A DNA stretch of 64,000 bases, from positions 8,308,001 through 8,372,000 of the forward strand of contig NC_003279.8 in NCBI RefSeq assembly GCF_000002985.6. The letters are read 5' to 3'. The stretch comes from Caenorhabditis elegans (Eukaryota; Nematoda; Chromadorea; Rhabditida; Rhabditidae). Of this stretch, positions 10,574-22,613 are shown piece by piece (the stretch's first letter is position 1; each line of letters begins with the position of its first letter). The position numbers and the translations under genes are program-made. A model generated the notes under the pieces. That model saw only the letters and a list, made by a program, of their open reading frames with translations. It was not told the DNA's origin and did not search any database.

Positions 10574-13500
10574 TTACTCGTTGCGAGGATTGTGCTCATA
10601 CAATTTGCGCGATAGGCCACGTCCACGAAATTGATTACCCTAAATTGGAACAATGAAAGATAAACTTGTATATTATTTAGACATAATTTTTTTTTTCAAA
10701 TTAGGAACCGAAATCTACAGTGTGAACACTTTTCCCTTTAAACCAAAAAAAAAGCCCTGCCTCTTACTCACACTTGTATAGGAAAATCCTCCTCTGCTAA
10801 CACCTCTTGTGTTGAAATTTCCCCCTTGATATGGGATGTGACCATGAATTCCAGACGACTCCATATATTGATGATTACCATTGTGACCATGTTCTCCATA
10901 ACTTGTATTCATCGAATGAAAATCAAATTGCGGAGTCCACGATTGGTACTGATTCTGTGGCAGTTGGATGTTATAATGTGGATAACTATAATTATGGCTA
11001 TAATGATGATTGTTACTACTTGACGATTGATGCGATGTGCTCATATTTTGATTGTAATGACTATTTCGCATTAAATCCGGAGGTGGAAAATTGTGAGACG
11101 GAAAGTTGGATGTTGTCTTCGTTTGATGATTTTTTGGTGGTTTAGACTGTTTTCTTGAATTTCCATGTGAGACAGCCTCTTTAGGTTTTCTTGATTCTCG
11201 TTCTGTTGACTTTTGATTGGGATCCGAGTGATTTCTACGATTATTATCATTCCTCACAATGCTCGCATACGGATTCTCGGAGTTTGAGTAGAATTTCAGA
11301 TTTAAATGGGGCATGACCACAGGTGCAAAGTTGTAGCGTTTATTTTCAGATTCCAATACGTAACGAATCAATTCCAACATTTCCTGAAAGATCGAATAAT
11401 AAATTATGTTAATTTATCGCCAAACTCACTAAATCTGCAAGCGAAGTTTGTTTTCCGAATGTATCAGGATCAGATATTCCTTTCACGAAAAAGTGCATAA
11501 ATTTGTGACGAAGACGTAGAAAATGGCAAAGATTCTGAAAGTTTTATAGATTTCTAATACTAACATAACATTATAAATACCTTCTTTACAGATCTCACAT
11601 TGTACCACTCGTCAAGCTTCAAAAGGGAAAGACTTGCACCCCATGGCAATGGTTTATCTTCAACGGAAATATCTTCACCTTCTTCGAAGACTGAAAATAA
11701 TTATTATAATTAAATATTATTCCAGATATCTACTTACTGATATTATTATCCTCAATCGTTCTCTCGTCAAGCCTTATTGGACCAGTGAACAACAAGGCAG
11801 TCATCGATGGAATGACAGTGACAGTTTTCATGGAAAGTGATCTATCGGATGGCATCTGACACATTTCTTGAAAAGCGACATATTCGACACGAGGACTTTT
11901 CTCACTTTTCCCCATTTTAACGATTTGCTTCTTTACCATCGACGACGGGTGCAAAAATGCTGGCTTGTCGTTGCTGAAAAATCTTGTCGTTGCAAAAAAA
12001 TTGTTATTAAATTAATGGTCTACCGTGTAGAGTTACTGAAAACCTTTGATTAATTAAAGGTTGAGTACCGAAAAGTTTCAAATTTGAGAACTCCACTTTT
12101 AAAGTGATTGCTAAATTTTTTAATAATCGTCAAAGAAATCGTTTTTTTTTACAAAAGTCTGAAAAACCTTCAAAAACACTCACAAAGTCTGCACTTTTTT
12201 CAAGTTTGATTCGGACGCAGAAACACCAATAAATGGATAGCATCCAGCCGCAATAACTGCCTGTATCATTGGCCAACATTGAGAAAACTGATTGAAATGG
12301 TGATCAGTTAAAACAGTTAACACGTCCCTATTAGGAGATATATTAATTAATTTGGCTCGTACGAGTTCTCGAAGCAATTGCCGTCGCGTTCCTTGAACCA
12401 TCCTCATAGTGGAAAAGTTGAGAAAATGATCACGACAAAACTGATTCTGTTGACTGTTGTTTTTAGAGCAGAATTCATTGCATAGTCGAATGTACAGCAA
12501 ATGATCCGATAAATCCTGTTGTGCCATTTCGAATTTCATTTTGGATTGCAGATCACGATCTTCGGACAGTGCTAGGACATCTGAAAAAAAGAAGAATTCA
12601 CAAAAGTTTATTTTCCGTTAACTTACAAGGTTCTCTGGACGCAAGTAGTGCTACCAAATTGACAATTGGAGTGAGACATTTGAGTGCTAAACCAAACAAA
12701 AGCATCCGTGATAACTGTGGATCAAGTGGAAGTCTTGCCATTAATCTTCCTAAATCTGTCAGTTCTGGATCTTCGGGATTTTCGCTGTTCTCGGCTTCCT
12801 CATCATTTTTCAAGCCTTCTTCATTCCCAGAATTGTCGTAAATTTTGATTGGAGTATAAAATGCTCCAATTTGTTCCAGAAAAGTGATCGCCTGCAGAAT
12901 AGACTCTTTCTCTGGAGGTTCTGGCGCCAATGACAAGAACTCGGAAATCTTTAATGTTTTCGGAGCGAACAATTTCGCATGTAATGTGACGTCGTAAATC
13001 GCCGCTCTTTTCATTTCAGCAATTTGTGTTTCGGGCATAGAATTGTATTCTTGCTCTGTATAAAGACGAATACAATATCCATTGGCCACACGGCCAGCTC
13101 TGCCAGATCTCTGATCTGCGTTGCTCCGAGCAATTGGTTTCACTGTAAGTGTGCTGAGCTTCGCTTCATGATCAAATGATTTTTCTTTAACTTTTCCAGT
13201 GTCCACAACGAAAATTACGTCTTCGATGGTGATTGAGGCTTCAGCAATGTTCGTGGCGAGAATCTGGAATGGGGAAGATATTTAGAAAGTGGGAAATAAT
13301 TTAGTTTATGTTCATTAGAAGTCTGGGTGCTGCGTCTGAGATCGGCAGTCGAACAAGTATGCTTCTTTCAGTATGACAAGCCAACGTTTTCATTCAAAAA
13401 TTAATAATAAAGATTTTAGTAGAACATTATTTTTGATTCAAAGTTGGCATGTCAAACTGAAATAAAAACTCCCTGTTAGGAGTCTTACAATTTTCCTTGT

Positions 13501-15983
13501 GTCCTTTGGAACAGACTTGAAAATGTCGCCATGATTTATACTGGTCATTTGAGAGTGTAATGGCAAGACGATCACATTCTTCATATTTTTTAGACTGTTC
13601 TTCCAACAATCGATCTAAAAATATAATTTTTTGAATAAGAAGCTCAATATAAACCAACCGCTTTCAACATCTGCTGAATATCCTCGTATCCTGGGAGAAA
13701 AACTAGAATCGTTCCAAAAACTGGGCTGTCAGCAAGGTATTGAATGACTTGATCAAGTAACACATAGTCGACTGAATTGTTAGAAGAGGAACCATAGAAC
13801 AAATTATATTTCTCTCCGAAACGAAGTTTCGAAAAATCCGTTTTATCGACGACGTCATTCATTTGAGGATGATAATAAACTGTTCGATCCGGAAGTGCTG
13901 TTTTTAATTCTTCTTTGAACTTTTTCTCAAGAAGAGTAGAAATACGTTGTTTTTCCTGAAAAAAAAGTATTGGATATAAGATCAAAATTTCTTTAAATGT
14001 TTGAAATCAAAATAGTTTCATATTTTTGCATTCCTCACCCCAAAACCTCCAAATGGCGTAAATTTCGCCAAACCACTAGAAATGCCGAGAGTAGGAGTTG
14101 GAGATGGTGGTGACTTGGTGGTTGAAGCTGGATTCTCACATGTAAATGTGAGTGGACCACGTGGCATCAAACATCTTTCTCTCTTCTGTTGGAGTAACGC
14201 TTGTGCTGATTGATTGGGATTCGTCGTATATTTCACATCATTGATGAATACCGAGTTAGGTGTGGTTGGACGAAATTCAACAGTAATCACAGGACGAATA
14301 TCTGGATTCCCTATTATATTCATGTACTGACGCATTGCTCTCTCGTCAATGATATCACCATCTGGTGTACTGCAGGGCCCAGAAGTCCACTCGCGTTCTT
14401 CAATCGGCGAATTTCTAAAATTTGGAAATTTGAGAAGAGTCAGTCGCTACATGAATAAGAAACCTACCTTTTTGTATTCGCAGCCATCTTTGTTACTGGT
14501 TTAGACAAAGTGGAAAGTGAACTATCAGCAGCTCTCTGCTTGGCTTTATCCTTCTCTTCCCTTTCAACAGCTTCAATTTCATCTTTCCAATCCTCTTCTT
14601 CATATTCGGCAGTAGAGAAGAAGGCTTTCGATTCAGGTGGTTGATAGCCAGTCATTGCAAGAATTTGATCCAAATAGAAAACTTTCACATCAAATGCTCG
14701 AGATTCAATACGAATCACATCCATTGAATGATTTTCAAAATAATTCGAGAACAATTGCATATTTCCTTCGATCGTTGCTGACATCAGAATGACTTTGAGA
14801 TCTGGACGCATTTTTAGACATTCACGTAGTGCAATTAGAAGATAATCTGTGTTGATTTCACGTTCGTGGATCTCGTCCATCACAATGTGCGTTATTCCAG
14901 AGGCAACTGGGTCAGATGTGAGCATTCTTAGAAGAACACCAGTGGTACAATATGTCAGAACAGTATCGTCGCTTCGTCTGCAAAGAAAAATGAAGTTGAA
15001 ACAAAGTGATATCGAGAGAAAAGTGTGAATTACCTGCTATCAAGTCTAACTTGATATCCAACAGTGCGTCCAATGGGCTCTCCACGTTCCCTCGCAACTC
15101 GTTCAGCAATTGAAATTGCAGCAATACGACGAGGTTGTGTGACCATCACACGAACATGTTTATTATTTTCGTGCGCTTCATCGAGAATGAATTGTGGTAC
15201 TTGTGTAGTTTTTCCACATCCAGTTCCTCCACTGATGATAACCACATTGCACGAGCTAATAGATTTCAGCACTTGGTCACAATATTTGGAAGCTGGCAGT
15301 GAATTTCTGAAATTTTTAATGTTATAGGAGTAACTATTTATACAGTTTTCACAAACCTGACTTTTTGTAACTCTTTTGAGCATTTTGACTTTGGTGGGAT
15401 CACCATTCTATCACTAATATGCCCCTTCGTGGTGTGCATTTGTTTTGTCTGTGTCTCTGTCAAAAACTCGTCCATTTCTTCTCTGGTGATCGGATGCTTT
15501 TCGACAAACTTCGACAGCTTCTGAAGACACTCGAAGGATGGAGTGATTGGCTCAGTTGCAACAAGAGTTGACTTGGATAGTCTGTTCACTCTCTTCGACA
15601 GAATCATGTACCGATCTGGCTCTCTTCCATGAGATTTGGTTGTCATTTCATTGAGTAGCGCGACCTCGTGCATCACCTTTCTCTGATCTCTTCCCATAGG
15701 TTCAAGTGTCGTGTTCTTTTGTCCACTTTTCAGAAACGAACGAATGATTTCATTCGCCACCCGTCGATACTCTTTGCGAGTGTCATTATCTGTACCTCGT
15801 GGCAAGACCCGCGATGCATCAAACCTGAAAATTGTTTACAGTCATTTGATGATTGAAATATAAGATTTTTCAAAAATATTTGTTTTTTTAATATTAATTT
15901 TTTTCAAACAGAACTCACCCGTTTCTAGAACAACGTTTGCTATCAACTCCACCCCGAAAGAATCCAGGTGGTTCGTCTGACAT
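10574..15983 (-). CDS. R3H- and DEAH-family RNA helicase (YTHDC2/Bgcn-like)
   Basis: Fourteen exons in continuous phase give 1425 residues: 15983-15919, 15824-15357, 15306-15034, 14977-14468, 14414-14039, 13955-13659, 13614-13489, 13263-12627, 12580-12184, 11973-11738, 11690-11581, 11534-11430, 11383-10772 and 10639-10574. Order of domains: an R3H-like single-stranded nucleic-acid-binding segment (~38-102, with RDQRKVMHEVALL); RecA1 with GGTGCGKTTQ (~204), TQPRRIAA, DEIH (~303) and SAT (~335); a ~170-residue insert; RecA2 with VFLPGYED, ATNIAEASITIEDV and QRSGRAGR (~756); a ratchet/OB-type C-terminal region; then an Asn/His/Ser-rich tail (~1236-1404) ending with an RGRG patch. R3H plus DExH architecture is that of YTHDC2 and Drosophila Bgcn, germline RNA regulators; no YTH domain is visible. 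Starts four bases after a TTGCAG acceptor. Recalled as F52B5.3. Confidence 0.92.
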
Positions 15984-16300
15984 TATGCTGCAATTTTATG
16001 AGAATATTCAGACGCAACAACAACGTGACAAACGACGAGATAAAAATCTATCAAGGCTGAAACAATGACAAAAAAGAAATCCCGACAAATGAAAATGGCG
16101 CCTAAAACAAACTTTTTTAAAGGACGTCGGGTTTCATTCACAGATGGGTCTCGGAACGAAATCATGGAGTACGGTATCACACACTTGAATTTGAAAGTGA
16201 ACTTCTTTATTTGTTTCTCTTGCAAGTTTAAACTTAAGTTTTTAATTTTTTCTGCTTGTTTCTCAATAAAATAAAAATATTACTTGATTTGTAGCGCAGA
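15984..16300. promoter_or_regulatory. Divergent promoter region between helicase and cep-1
   Basis: Only 317 bases separate the helicase start (15983, minus) from the recognised CEP-1 start (16301, plus). This must hold both promoters or act as a shared one. Acceptor-like sites sit next to both starts (TTGCAG on the minus strand; TTGTAG at 16291-16294 on the plus). An in-frame open exon candidate at 16065-16196 occupies much of it and is described in the findings. Confidence 0.6.
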
Positions 16301-19300
16301 ATGGAACCCGATGATTCACAACTCAGTGATATTTTGAAAGGTGAAAAGCTAGAAATCTTGAAATATAGATTTCAATTAAATTTGCTTTCAGATGCAAGAA
16401 TACCCGATTCGCAGGACATCGGCGTAAATTTGACACAAAATCTAAGCTTCGACACTGTCCAGAAAATGATAGTGAGTTTCCGAAAAAAAAAAATCCTAAT
16501 TTTCAAATAAATAATTTTATCAGGACGGAGTATTCACTCCAATATTCAGTCAAGGGACTGAAGATTCACTGGAAAAAGATATATTAAAGACGCCTGGGTT
16601 CGTTTAAAAAAGAAAAATATGATTTATATTTGAAAATTAATTATTCAGAATTTCAACTATCTATAACGGAATACTGGGCAATGGCGAGGAAACCAAGAAA
16701 AGAACGCCAAAGATTTCCGATGCTTTCGAACCGGATTTGAATACTTCTGGAGATGTATTCGACAGTGATAAATCAGAAGATGGTTTAATGAATGATGAAT
16801 CATATCTATCGGTTAGTAAATGAAATAGGAAGTGAAGAATGCAATGAAAAGGCATAAAAAACTAATTGAAGACAGTTGAACTCTTCTACTTTTGCAAATT
16901 ATCAAAATACAATCATTAAATAATCCAAAGCTTCAGAATACAACGTTGTCGCAAGTTGTGCTCGACTCCCAAAAGTATGAATATCTTCGAGTACGTACAG
17001 AGGAAGAACAGCAACTTGTAATTGAGAAGGTGAGTATTATTGAAATTATATCTATAGAGAATCTAATTTCCAGCGTGCCAGAGAACGATTTATTCGAAAA
17101 TCGATGAAAATCGCGGAAGAAACAGCATTATCCTATGAAAATGACGGATCGAGAGAGCTTTCTGAAACTATGACACAGAAGGTTACACAAATGGATTTTA
17201 CGGAAACAAATGTGCCTTTTGATGGAAATGATGAGTGAGGAGTTTTGTATTTTTCGGATTTAGTGGAAATTTTCAATTAAAACAAATATATATTTAAAGG
17301 TGGACTGTTGCTTTGAAATCAAGACTGCCGCTGAAAGTTTAATATATATTTTTTGAGCAAAACCGAAAAAAATCCAACTTTTATTTTCTGGATTTGTTTT
17401 TTGGGTTTGGAGTATTTTTAAGAAAAACTCTCATTCACCCTATTTCACGGTATTTTCAGATCATCGAATTTGGCTGTAAGAGTTCAATCAGATATGAATT
17501 TGAATGAAGATTGTGAAAAATGGATGGAAATTGACGTTCTTAAACAGAAAGTGGCAAAAAGTTCAGATATGGCATTTGCAATTTCATCGGAACACGAAAA
17601 ATATCTTTGGACTAAAATGGGATGTCTAGTGCCGATTCAAGTGAAATGGAAATTGGATAAACGTCATTTTAACAGTAATTTATCACTTAGAATCAGGGTG
17701 AGTTGGCGTTAGGATCAAGGGTGTCAATGTCCCGTGAAAATTTCAAAAACGGGACAACGGGACGTCCCGTTTTTTTGAAAACACTCAAAAAACGGGGCAA
17801 ACGGGGCGGTTAAAAAAAAGAGTGCATAGTTGGCGTAAATTTTAGTGTATTCGAGGCAAACTATTAAAAGAAACTGCATGTAAGTCATTAATCTGCATGA
17901 ATTTAAGTCTTGAAACAAAACTCAAAAACAGAACTTTAAAATGTGCAACAAAATCATGAGAGAAATTGTCCCGTTCCCGTGATAATTTTAACAACGGGAC
18001 AACGGGACGTCCCGTTCCCGTGAAAACACTCAAAAAACGGGACAACGGGACATGGGACTTGACACCCTTGGTTAGGATGTAAATGTTTTCACTTTTTGAA
18101 AAAAAATCTCTGAGACTACCGTAATACGAAATAAACATTTATTTTGTGCAAAAAATTCAAATTGAGAAAAGAGGCACTAAGTTTGTAAACATTTTCAGTT
18201 TGTGAAATACGACAAAAAAGAAAATGTCGAATATGCGATTCGAAATCCAAGAAGTGATGTGATGAAGTGTCGAAGTCATACTGAACGAGAACAACATTTT
18301 CCATTTGATTCATTTTTCTACATTAGAAATTCAGAACACGAATTTTCATATAGTGCGGAAAAAGGTAACGTTCGAAATATGAATATAACGGCGAATTCTA
18401 CAAAATTTTGGTATTATCCAAACATGAAATATTGTGATTTTTGCACCACAAGTACGGTAGTCTCGACACGACAAATTTTTGTTAACTGTAAAATGGAATG
18501 CACCTTTAAAGAGTACCGTAATTTTTTGAAGCTGTTTGTTGCGGATTTTTCATAGTTTTTCGATGAAAATTTATTTGGAAACTCAAATAAAACAACAAAA
18601 ATAACATTAAATTTTTTAAAATGTAATTAAATGGAAAATCGCAATTTTTGAGAAAATCGGCAAATAATTCCGATGGAACATTTTAAAGTCAATTTTTAAA
18701 CATTTTTTTCAAAATTTTCAGATCAGGCGAATAACTTTCTTAAATATTTTAACACTATTCTAGTTGAATCAACATGTTCAAAATTATTGCATAATAAATA
18801 ATTTTCAGGAAGTACATTTACATTGATAATGTATCCAGGCGCAGTTCAGGCGAATTTTGATATAATCTTCATGTGTCAAGAGAAGTGCCTTGATTTGGAT
18901 GATCGACGAAAAACGATGTGCCTTGCGGTCTTTTTGGACGATGAAAATGGGTAAATTCAGACATAATTTCAAATTTGAAAAAAGAATACTGAAAAAGCTT
19001 TCTACTACTGTCCTACTGTTGAAGAAATATGCCTTCCTCTATTCACTTGAAACAGTGTTTCTTTTCTACTTAACAAAAAGTCAAAGATTACTTTCAAATA
19101 ATCAAAATAATTTAAAATATTTATTCCAAAATAGTTTAAAAACGACATCTACTGTTCTTACTATTTCCAGATAGGGGGTCGTGTAAGAGAAATGTAAAAA
19201 TTCTAGGCCAGTCTGGAGTCATTTAAAAACGCGGCAATGTTTACCGCGTTTCAAATCAATTTTTTGCTAATTTTTTAATAACACTTATTGCTTGATCTTT

Positions 19301-20707
19301 ATTCATAATCAAATACATTTGTGAATTGTTGATCTTTTTTTTTGAACATTTGTTTTCACTCTTTGAATTGGTTCTTTTGAAAAAGCTCTTTATAATCGAG
19401 TAAAATTAATAGTGAAAATCTCTCTTTAAACATTTTAATATACTAAATAAAAACCATTTCAGAAACGAAATTCTCCACGCATACATCAAACAAGTTCGAA
19501 TTGTTGCCTATCCACGACGTGACTGGAAGAATTTCTGTGAGCGAGAAGACGCAAAACAAAAGGATTTCAGATTTCCCGAGTTACCTGCCTACAAGAAGGC
19601 GAGCCTAGAATCGATAAATATCAAACAAGAGGTCAATCTAGAGAACATGTTCAACGTGACCAATACTACTGCACAGGTTTGTCTAGAATATGATTTAAAA
19701 GAATTTGGAAAATAGTAAATAACTTCAATTTCCAAAATCATGCCTTGTAGAAATATCAATTTTCTGCCAGAAGAATATACCATATTTATCATGATTCTTT
19801 TCAATTTTCTATAGAAAAACGTTTTCTTCTTGTTTCCGTCGAATGAACAAAAACTGAATTGAAATTCGATATCTTATCTCCCAATGACTTCCTTTATGCG
19901 TAATGTTTGCTCGACCACAAAGCTTTGAAATGTTTTATTTCGATCTAATTTTTTAAATATATATGCTCTAATTCCCAAGACATTCAATTATTTTCTCAAC
20001 GCAATATGAAATAAGATTTTAAATTTACAGATGGAACCATCAACTTCATATTCATCTCCATCAAACAGTAATAATCGGAAGAGATTTTTGAATGAGTGTG
20101 ATTCTCCAAATAATGATTATACAATGATGCACAGAACTCCACCAGTAACAGGTTATGCAAGTCGTCTTCATGGATGCGTTCCTCCGATTGAAACTGAACA
20201 CGAAAACTGTCAATCTCCGTCGATGAAGAGAAGTCGCTGTACCAATTATTCGTTTAGAACGCTCACTGTAAGTATTTTTAGCTCACTCTTAAAGCAATAT
20301 TATAATTAATTTTGATTCACAATAAATTTCAGCTGTCGACTGCTGAGTATACAAAAGTCGTCGAATTTCTGGCACGCGAAGCAAAAGTTCCCAGATACAC
20401 TTGGGTTCCGACGCAAGTAGTCTCCCATATATTGCCAACTGAAGGACTTGAAAGGTATTTATAAAGATTTATAAAGATTGCCGTAATTTCTTTTTTTTGA
20501 AGATTCCTCACCGCTATAAAAGCAGGGCACGATTCAGTGTTGTTCAATGCAAACGGAATTTATACAATGGGGGATATGATTAGAGAATTCGAGAAACATA
20601 ATGACATCTTCGAAAGAATTGGTATCGATTCTTCGAAATTGTCGAAATACTACGAAGCGTTTCTCAGCTTTTACCGCATCCAGGAAGCGATGAAACTGCC
20701 AAAGTAA
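16301..20707 (+). CDS. cep-1: p53-family transcription factor CEP-1
   Basis: Thirteen exons: 16301-16340, 16392-16471, 16524-16597, 16649-16811, 16937-17029, 17074-17234, 17460-17697, 18199-18364, 18809-18950, 19463-19676, 20031-20267, 20333-20454 and 20503-20707. They sum to 644 residues, the length I recall for worm CEP-1. The N-terminus (MEPDDSQLSDILK) is acidic like a transactivation region. The p53-type DNA-binding domain covers roughly residues 220-420, with zinc and DNA-contact elements MKCRSHTEREQ and MCQEKCLDLDDRRKTMC matching the p53 pattern of Cys-x3-Cys followed by Asn/Asp-Arg-Arg. The C-terminal ~115 residues form the known SAM-like oligomerisation region. CEP-1 drives germline apoptosis after DNA damage through the BH3 genes egl-1 and ced-13 and responds to stress. 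Intron 7 contains a hAT-like MITE. Exon 13 uses a non-standard TTGAAG acceptor. Confidence 0.98.
17716..18070. mobile_element. Non-autonomous hAT-like MITE in cep-1 intron 7
   Basis: A 355-bp element with terminal inverted repeats CAAGGGTGTCAA...TTGACACCCTTG is flanked on both sides by the identical 8-mer GTTAGGAT (17708-17715 and 18071-18078). An 8-bp target duplication with CA(A)GGG-type ends is the signature of the hAT superfamily. The interior is built from repeated CGGGACAACGGGACGTCCCG blocks in both orientations. There is no transposase. It lies fully inside the intron, starting 10 bases after the exon 7 donor dinucleotide. Confidence 0.9.
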
Positions 20708-21113
20708 AAATCATATCACCACCTGGTTTAATCGCCTAATTTGTTTTCACAATATTCATCCTTTTCAAAGCACCGCATTTCTCACTAGATACTCAAACTG
20801 ACATTTGTTCCTTTTTATAATCGCATTTTTTCGTAATAAAGTTTGTTCGTTTTATCAATTCAAAACTAATTTTAGACAGTCCGGCTACGAATGATGTTTA
20901 CGGAGACAAAACGAGTCTGTCGACGAACATAAATCGACTCAGAATGAGAATGTCACCGAGACTTGAAGAGGTATTTGATACTACAATAAAATCTGCTTCC
21001 TTTTTGAATCAAATCTGCACGTTGCAATCGAATCGATTGCTTCCCACAAAGCTCAACTACGTTTAATGAATATCTTCATCATAACGGTAACGAACAATGA
21101 ACAACAAATAGAT
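20708..21113. other. Convergent 3' region between cep-1 and rpl-25.2
   Basis: This gap contains the cep-1 3' untranslated region, with the AATAAA at 20835. It also contains an open stretch 20880-21066 (+) that would continue CEP-1 in frame if spliced (see findings). The rpl-25.2 3' end comes in from the right; on the minus strand an ATTAAA-type signal is visible near 21063. Confidence 0.6.
20835..20840 (+). terminator. Polyadenylation signal of cep-1
   Basis: Canonical AATAAA about 130 bases downstream of the CEP-1 stop codon, followed by a GT-rich stretch (GTTTGTTCGTTTT), as expected for the 3' end of the 644-residue form. Confidence 0.75.
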
Positions 21114-21645
21114 TTAGATGAATCCGATCTTGTTGGCAACATCAAGAGCATCGTAGTCCGAAGCCAATCGAACGTAAGCTTTCTTCTGTTGGAGTGGAGT
21201 AATCAGGGTGTTGACCTGTAAATTTGAAATATTACGTGAACTGATAATTAGGAACATACCTTAACAGCCTTGACGTTGTAAAGGGCATGGACGGCTCTCT
21301 TGATGTGATGCTTGTTGGCCTTCTCGTCAACAATGAAGACAAGGGTGTTGTGGTCTTCGATCTTCTTCATGGAGCTCTCGGTGGTGTGTGGAGCCTTGAT
21401 GACAGCGAAGCTATCGAGCTTGTCTCTGGCTGGAGCAGACTTGCGGGCATATCTATAAAAATCTGTATTAATAATCGATTTTTATTAGAATCGTCTTACC
21501 TTGGAGCTCTGGCAGTCACAAGGGTCTTTGGGCGTCTGAAGTGGACTGATGTACGAACGTTCTTGCGAACGTTAGTCTTGCTTCCCTTGACGACAGCTTT
21601 CTTGGCTTGGATAGCCTTTCCCACTTTGTTTGATGACGGAGCCAT
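21114..21645 (-). CDS. rpl-25.2: 60S ribosomal protein uL23 (L23a)
   Basis: Three exons, 21645-21500, 21452-21260 and 21215-21114, encode 146 residues. The basic N-terminal extension ([16 protein letters not shown]) is typical of eukaryotic L23a. The globular uL23 domain carries [19 protein letters not shown] and ends [12 protein letters not shown], the conserved C-terminus of the family. uL23 sits near the polypeptide exit tunnel of the large subunit and docks SRP and chaperones. Codon use is strongly biased to C-ending codons, as in highly expressed worm genes. The ATG follows a TCTTGCAG acceptor by two bases, consistent with splice-leader addition. Confidence 0.97.
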
Positions 21646-22613
21646 GTCTGCAAGATTTAATAATGAAAGAAAAACTGAAAAATGAGCAAGATCGATGAGA
21701 AAACAACAAATTTAGGCCAAAAAATAAGCAAATTTCGAAGGAAAATGAGAAAGTACAAATTTCGTAGGAGGGTGCAGACACGGAGTAAAGAATAGCGTCA
21801 GTGGGCAATGATTGACGCAAATATTGTTCAGGATTGAAAAAGGAAGAACAACGCTAAAATTTTAGTGGGGATACATTTCCTTCAAAAATGAACCGAAAAT
21901 TTAACATTTTGATCTGAATTTCAATGGGGATTACAAATTTAAAGAGTTTTCAGAAGGATTCAACGAAAACTTAATTTTATACGTAAAAAATTTATTAAAA
22001 ACGAACGGAAAACCGTTGGAAACGACGAAAATCGCGAAAAGAAGCGAAAAAAGTTTAGGAATTGAAACTAAATTTGCATAAGCAGACTACGGTTGTCGTA
22101 ATCGTGGCGGGACCCACTTGGTAGCAATGCGCTACGCTCCTTCAAATTCCATGTGCCTTTAAAATCGTTTTTAATTAAAATTAAAAACGAATCATTTTTA
22201 AATTAAATTTCAATGAAACAAGTGACAAAAACAAATTTTAATGAATAAAGTTTAATATATTAATTTGTTTTTTATTTCAAAAGTTGTTACACAATTTCAA
22301 CACCCAAGAAAGCTGCTAAACTAGATATAAACTGGAATCACAAAAAATAAATATATCTGCAAATATTTATGATAAATTTCAACTTGTTAGAGTTTAAGTG
22401 CACGTCAAGTTCGCACACATTGCCAAAAGCGGAGTCATCCGAAGATAATCTTTTCACCAAATAACACAGCCACTCCTTGTTCCAGAGCTGTATCATGCGC
22501 GAATGATGAGTAGATATTTGGGCAAACATTTGTAACCTCCAAGCGTTTTTTAATCTTCTCACAAGCGCCACTTCACAGTCTCGAAACGAAACTATTCCTA
22601 TTCTTTCCTGAAG
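21646..22613. promoter_or_regulatory. Divergent intergenic region, rpl-25.2 and cysteine-module gene
   Basis: About 970 bases between two genes transcribed away from each other. No coding segment is supported. Around 22095-22140 there is a GTCGTAATCGTGGCGGGACC stretch whose core (GTGGCGGGACC) also occurs inverted near 49256 in a tba-5 intron, so it is probably a dispersed repeat fragment. The rest is AT-rich promoter-like sequence. Confidence 0.5.
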
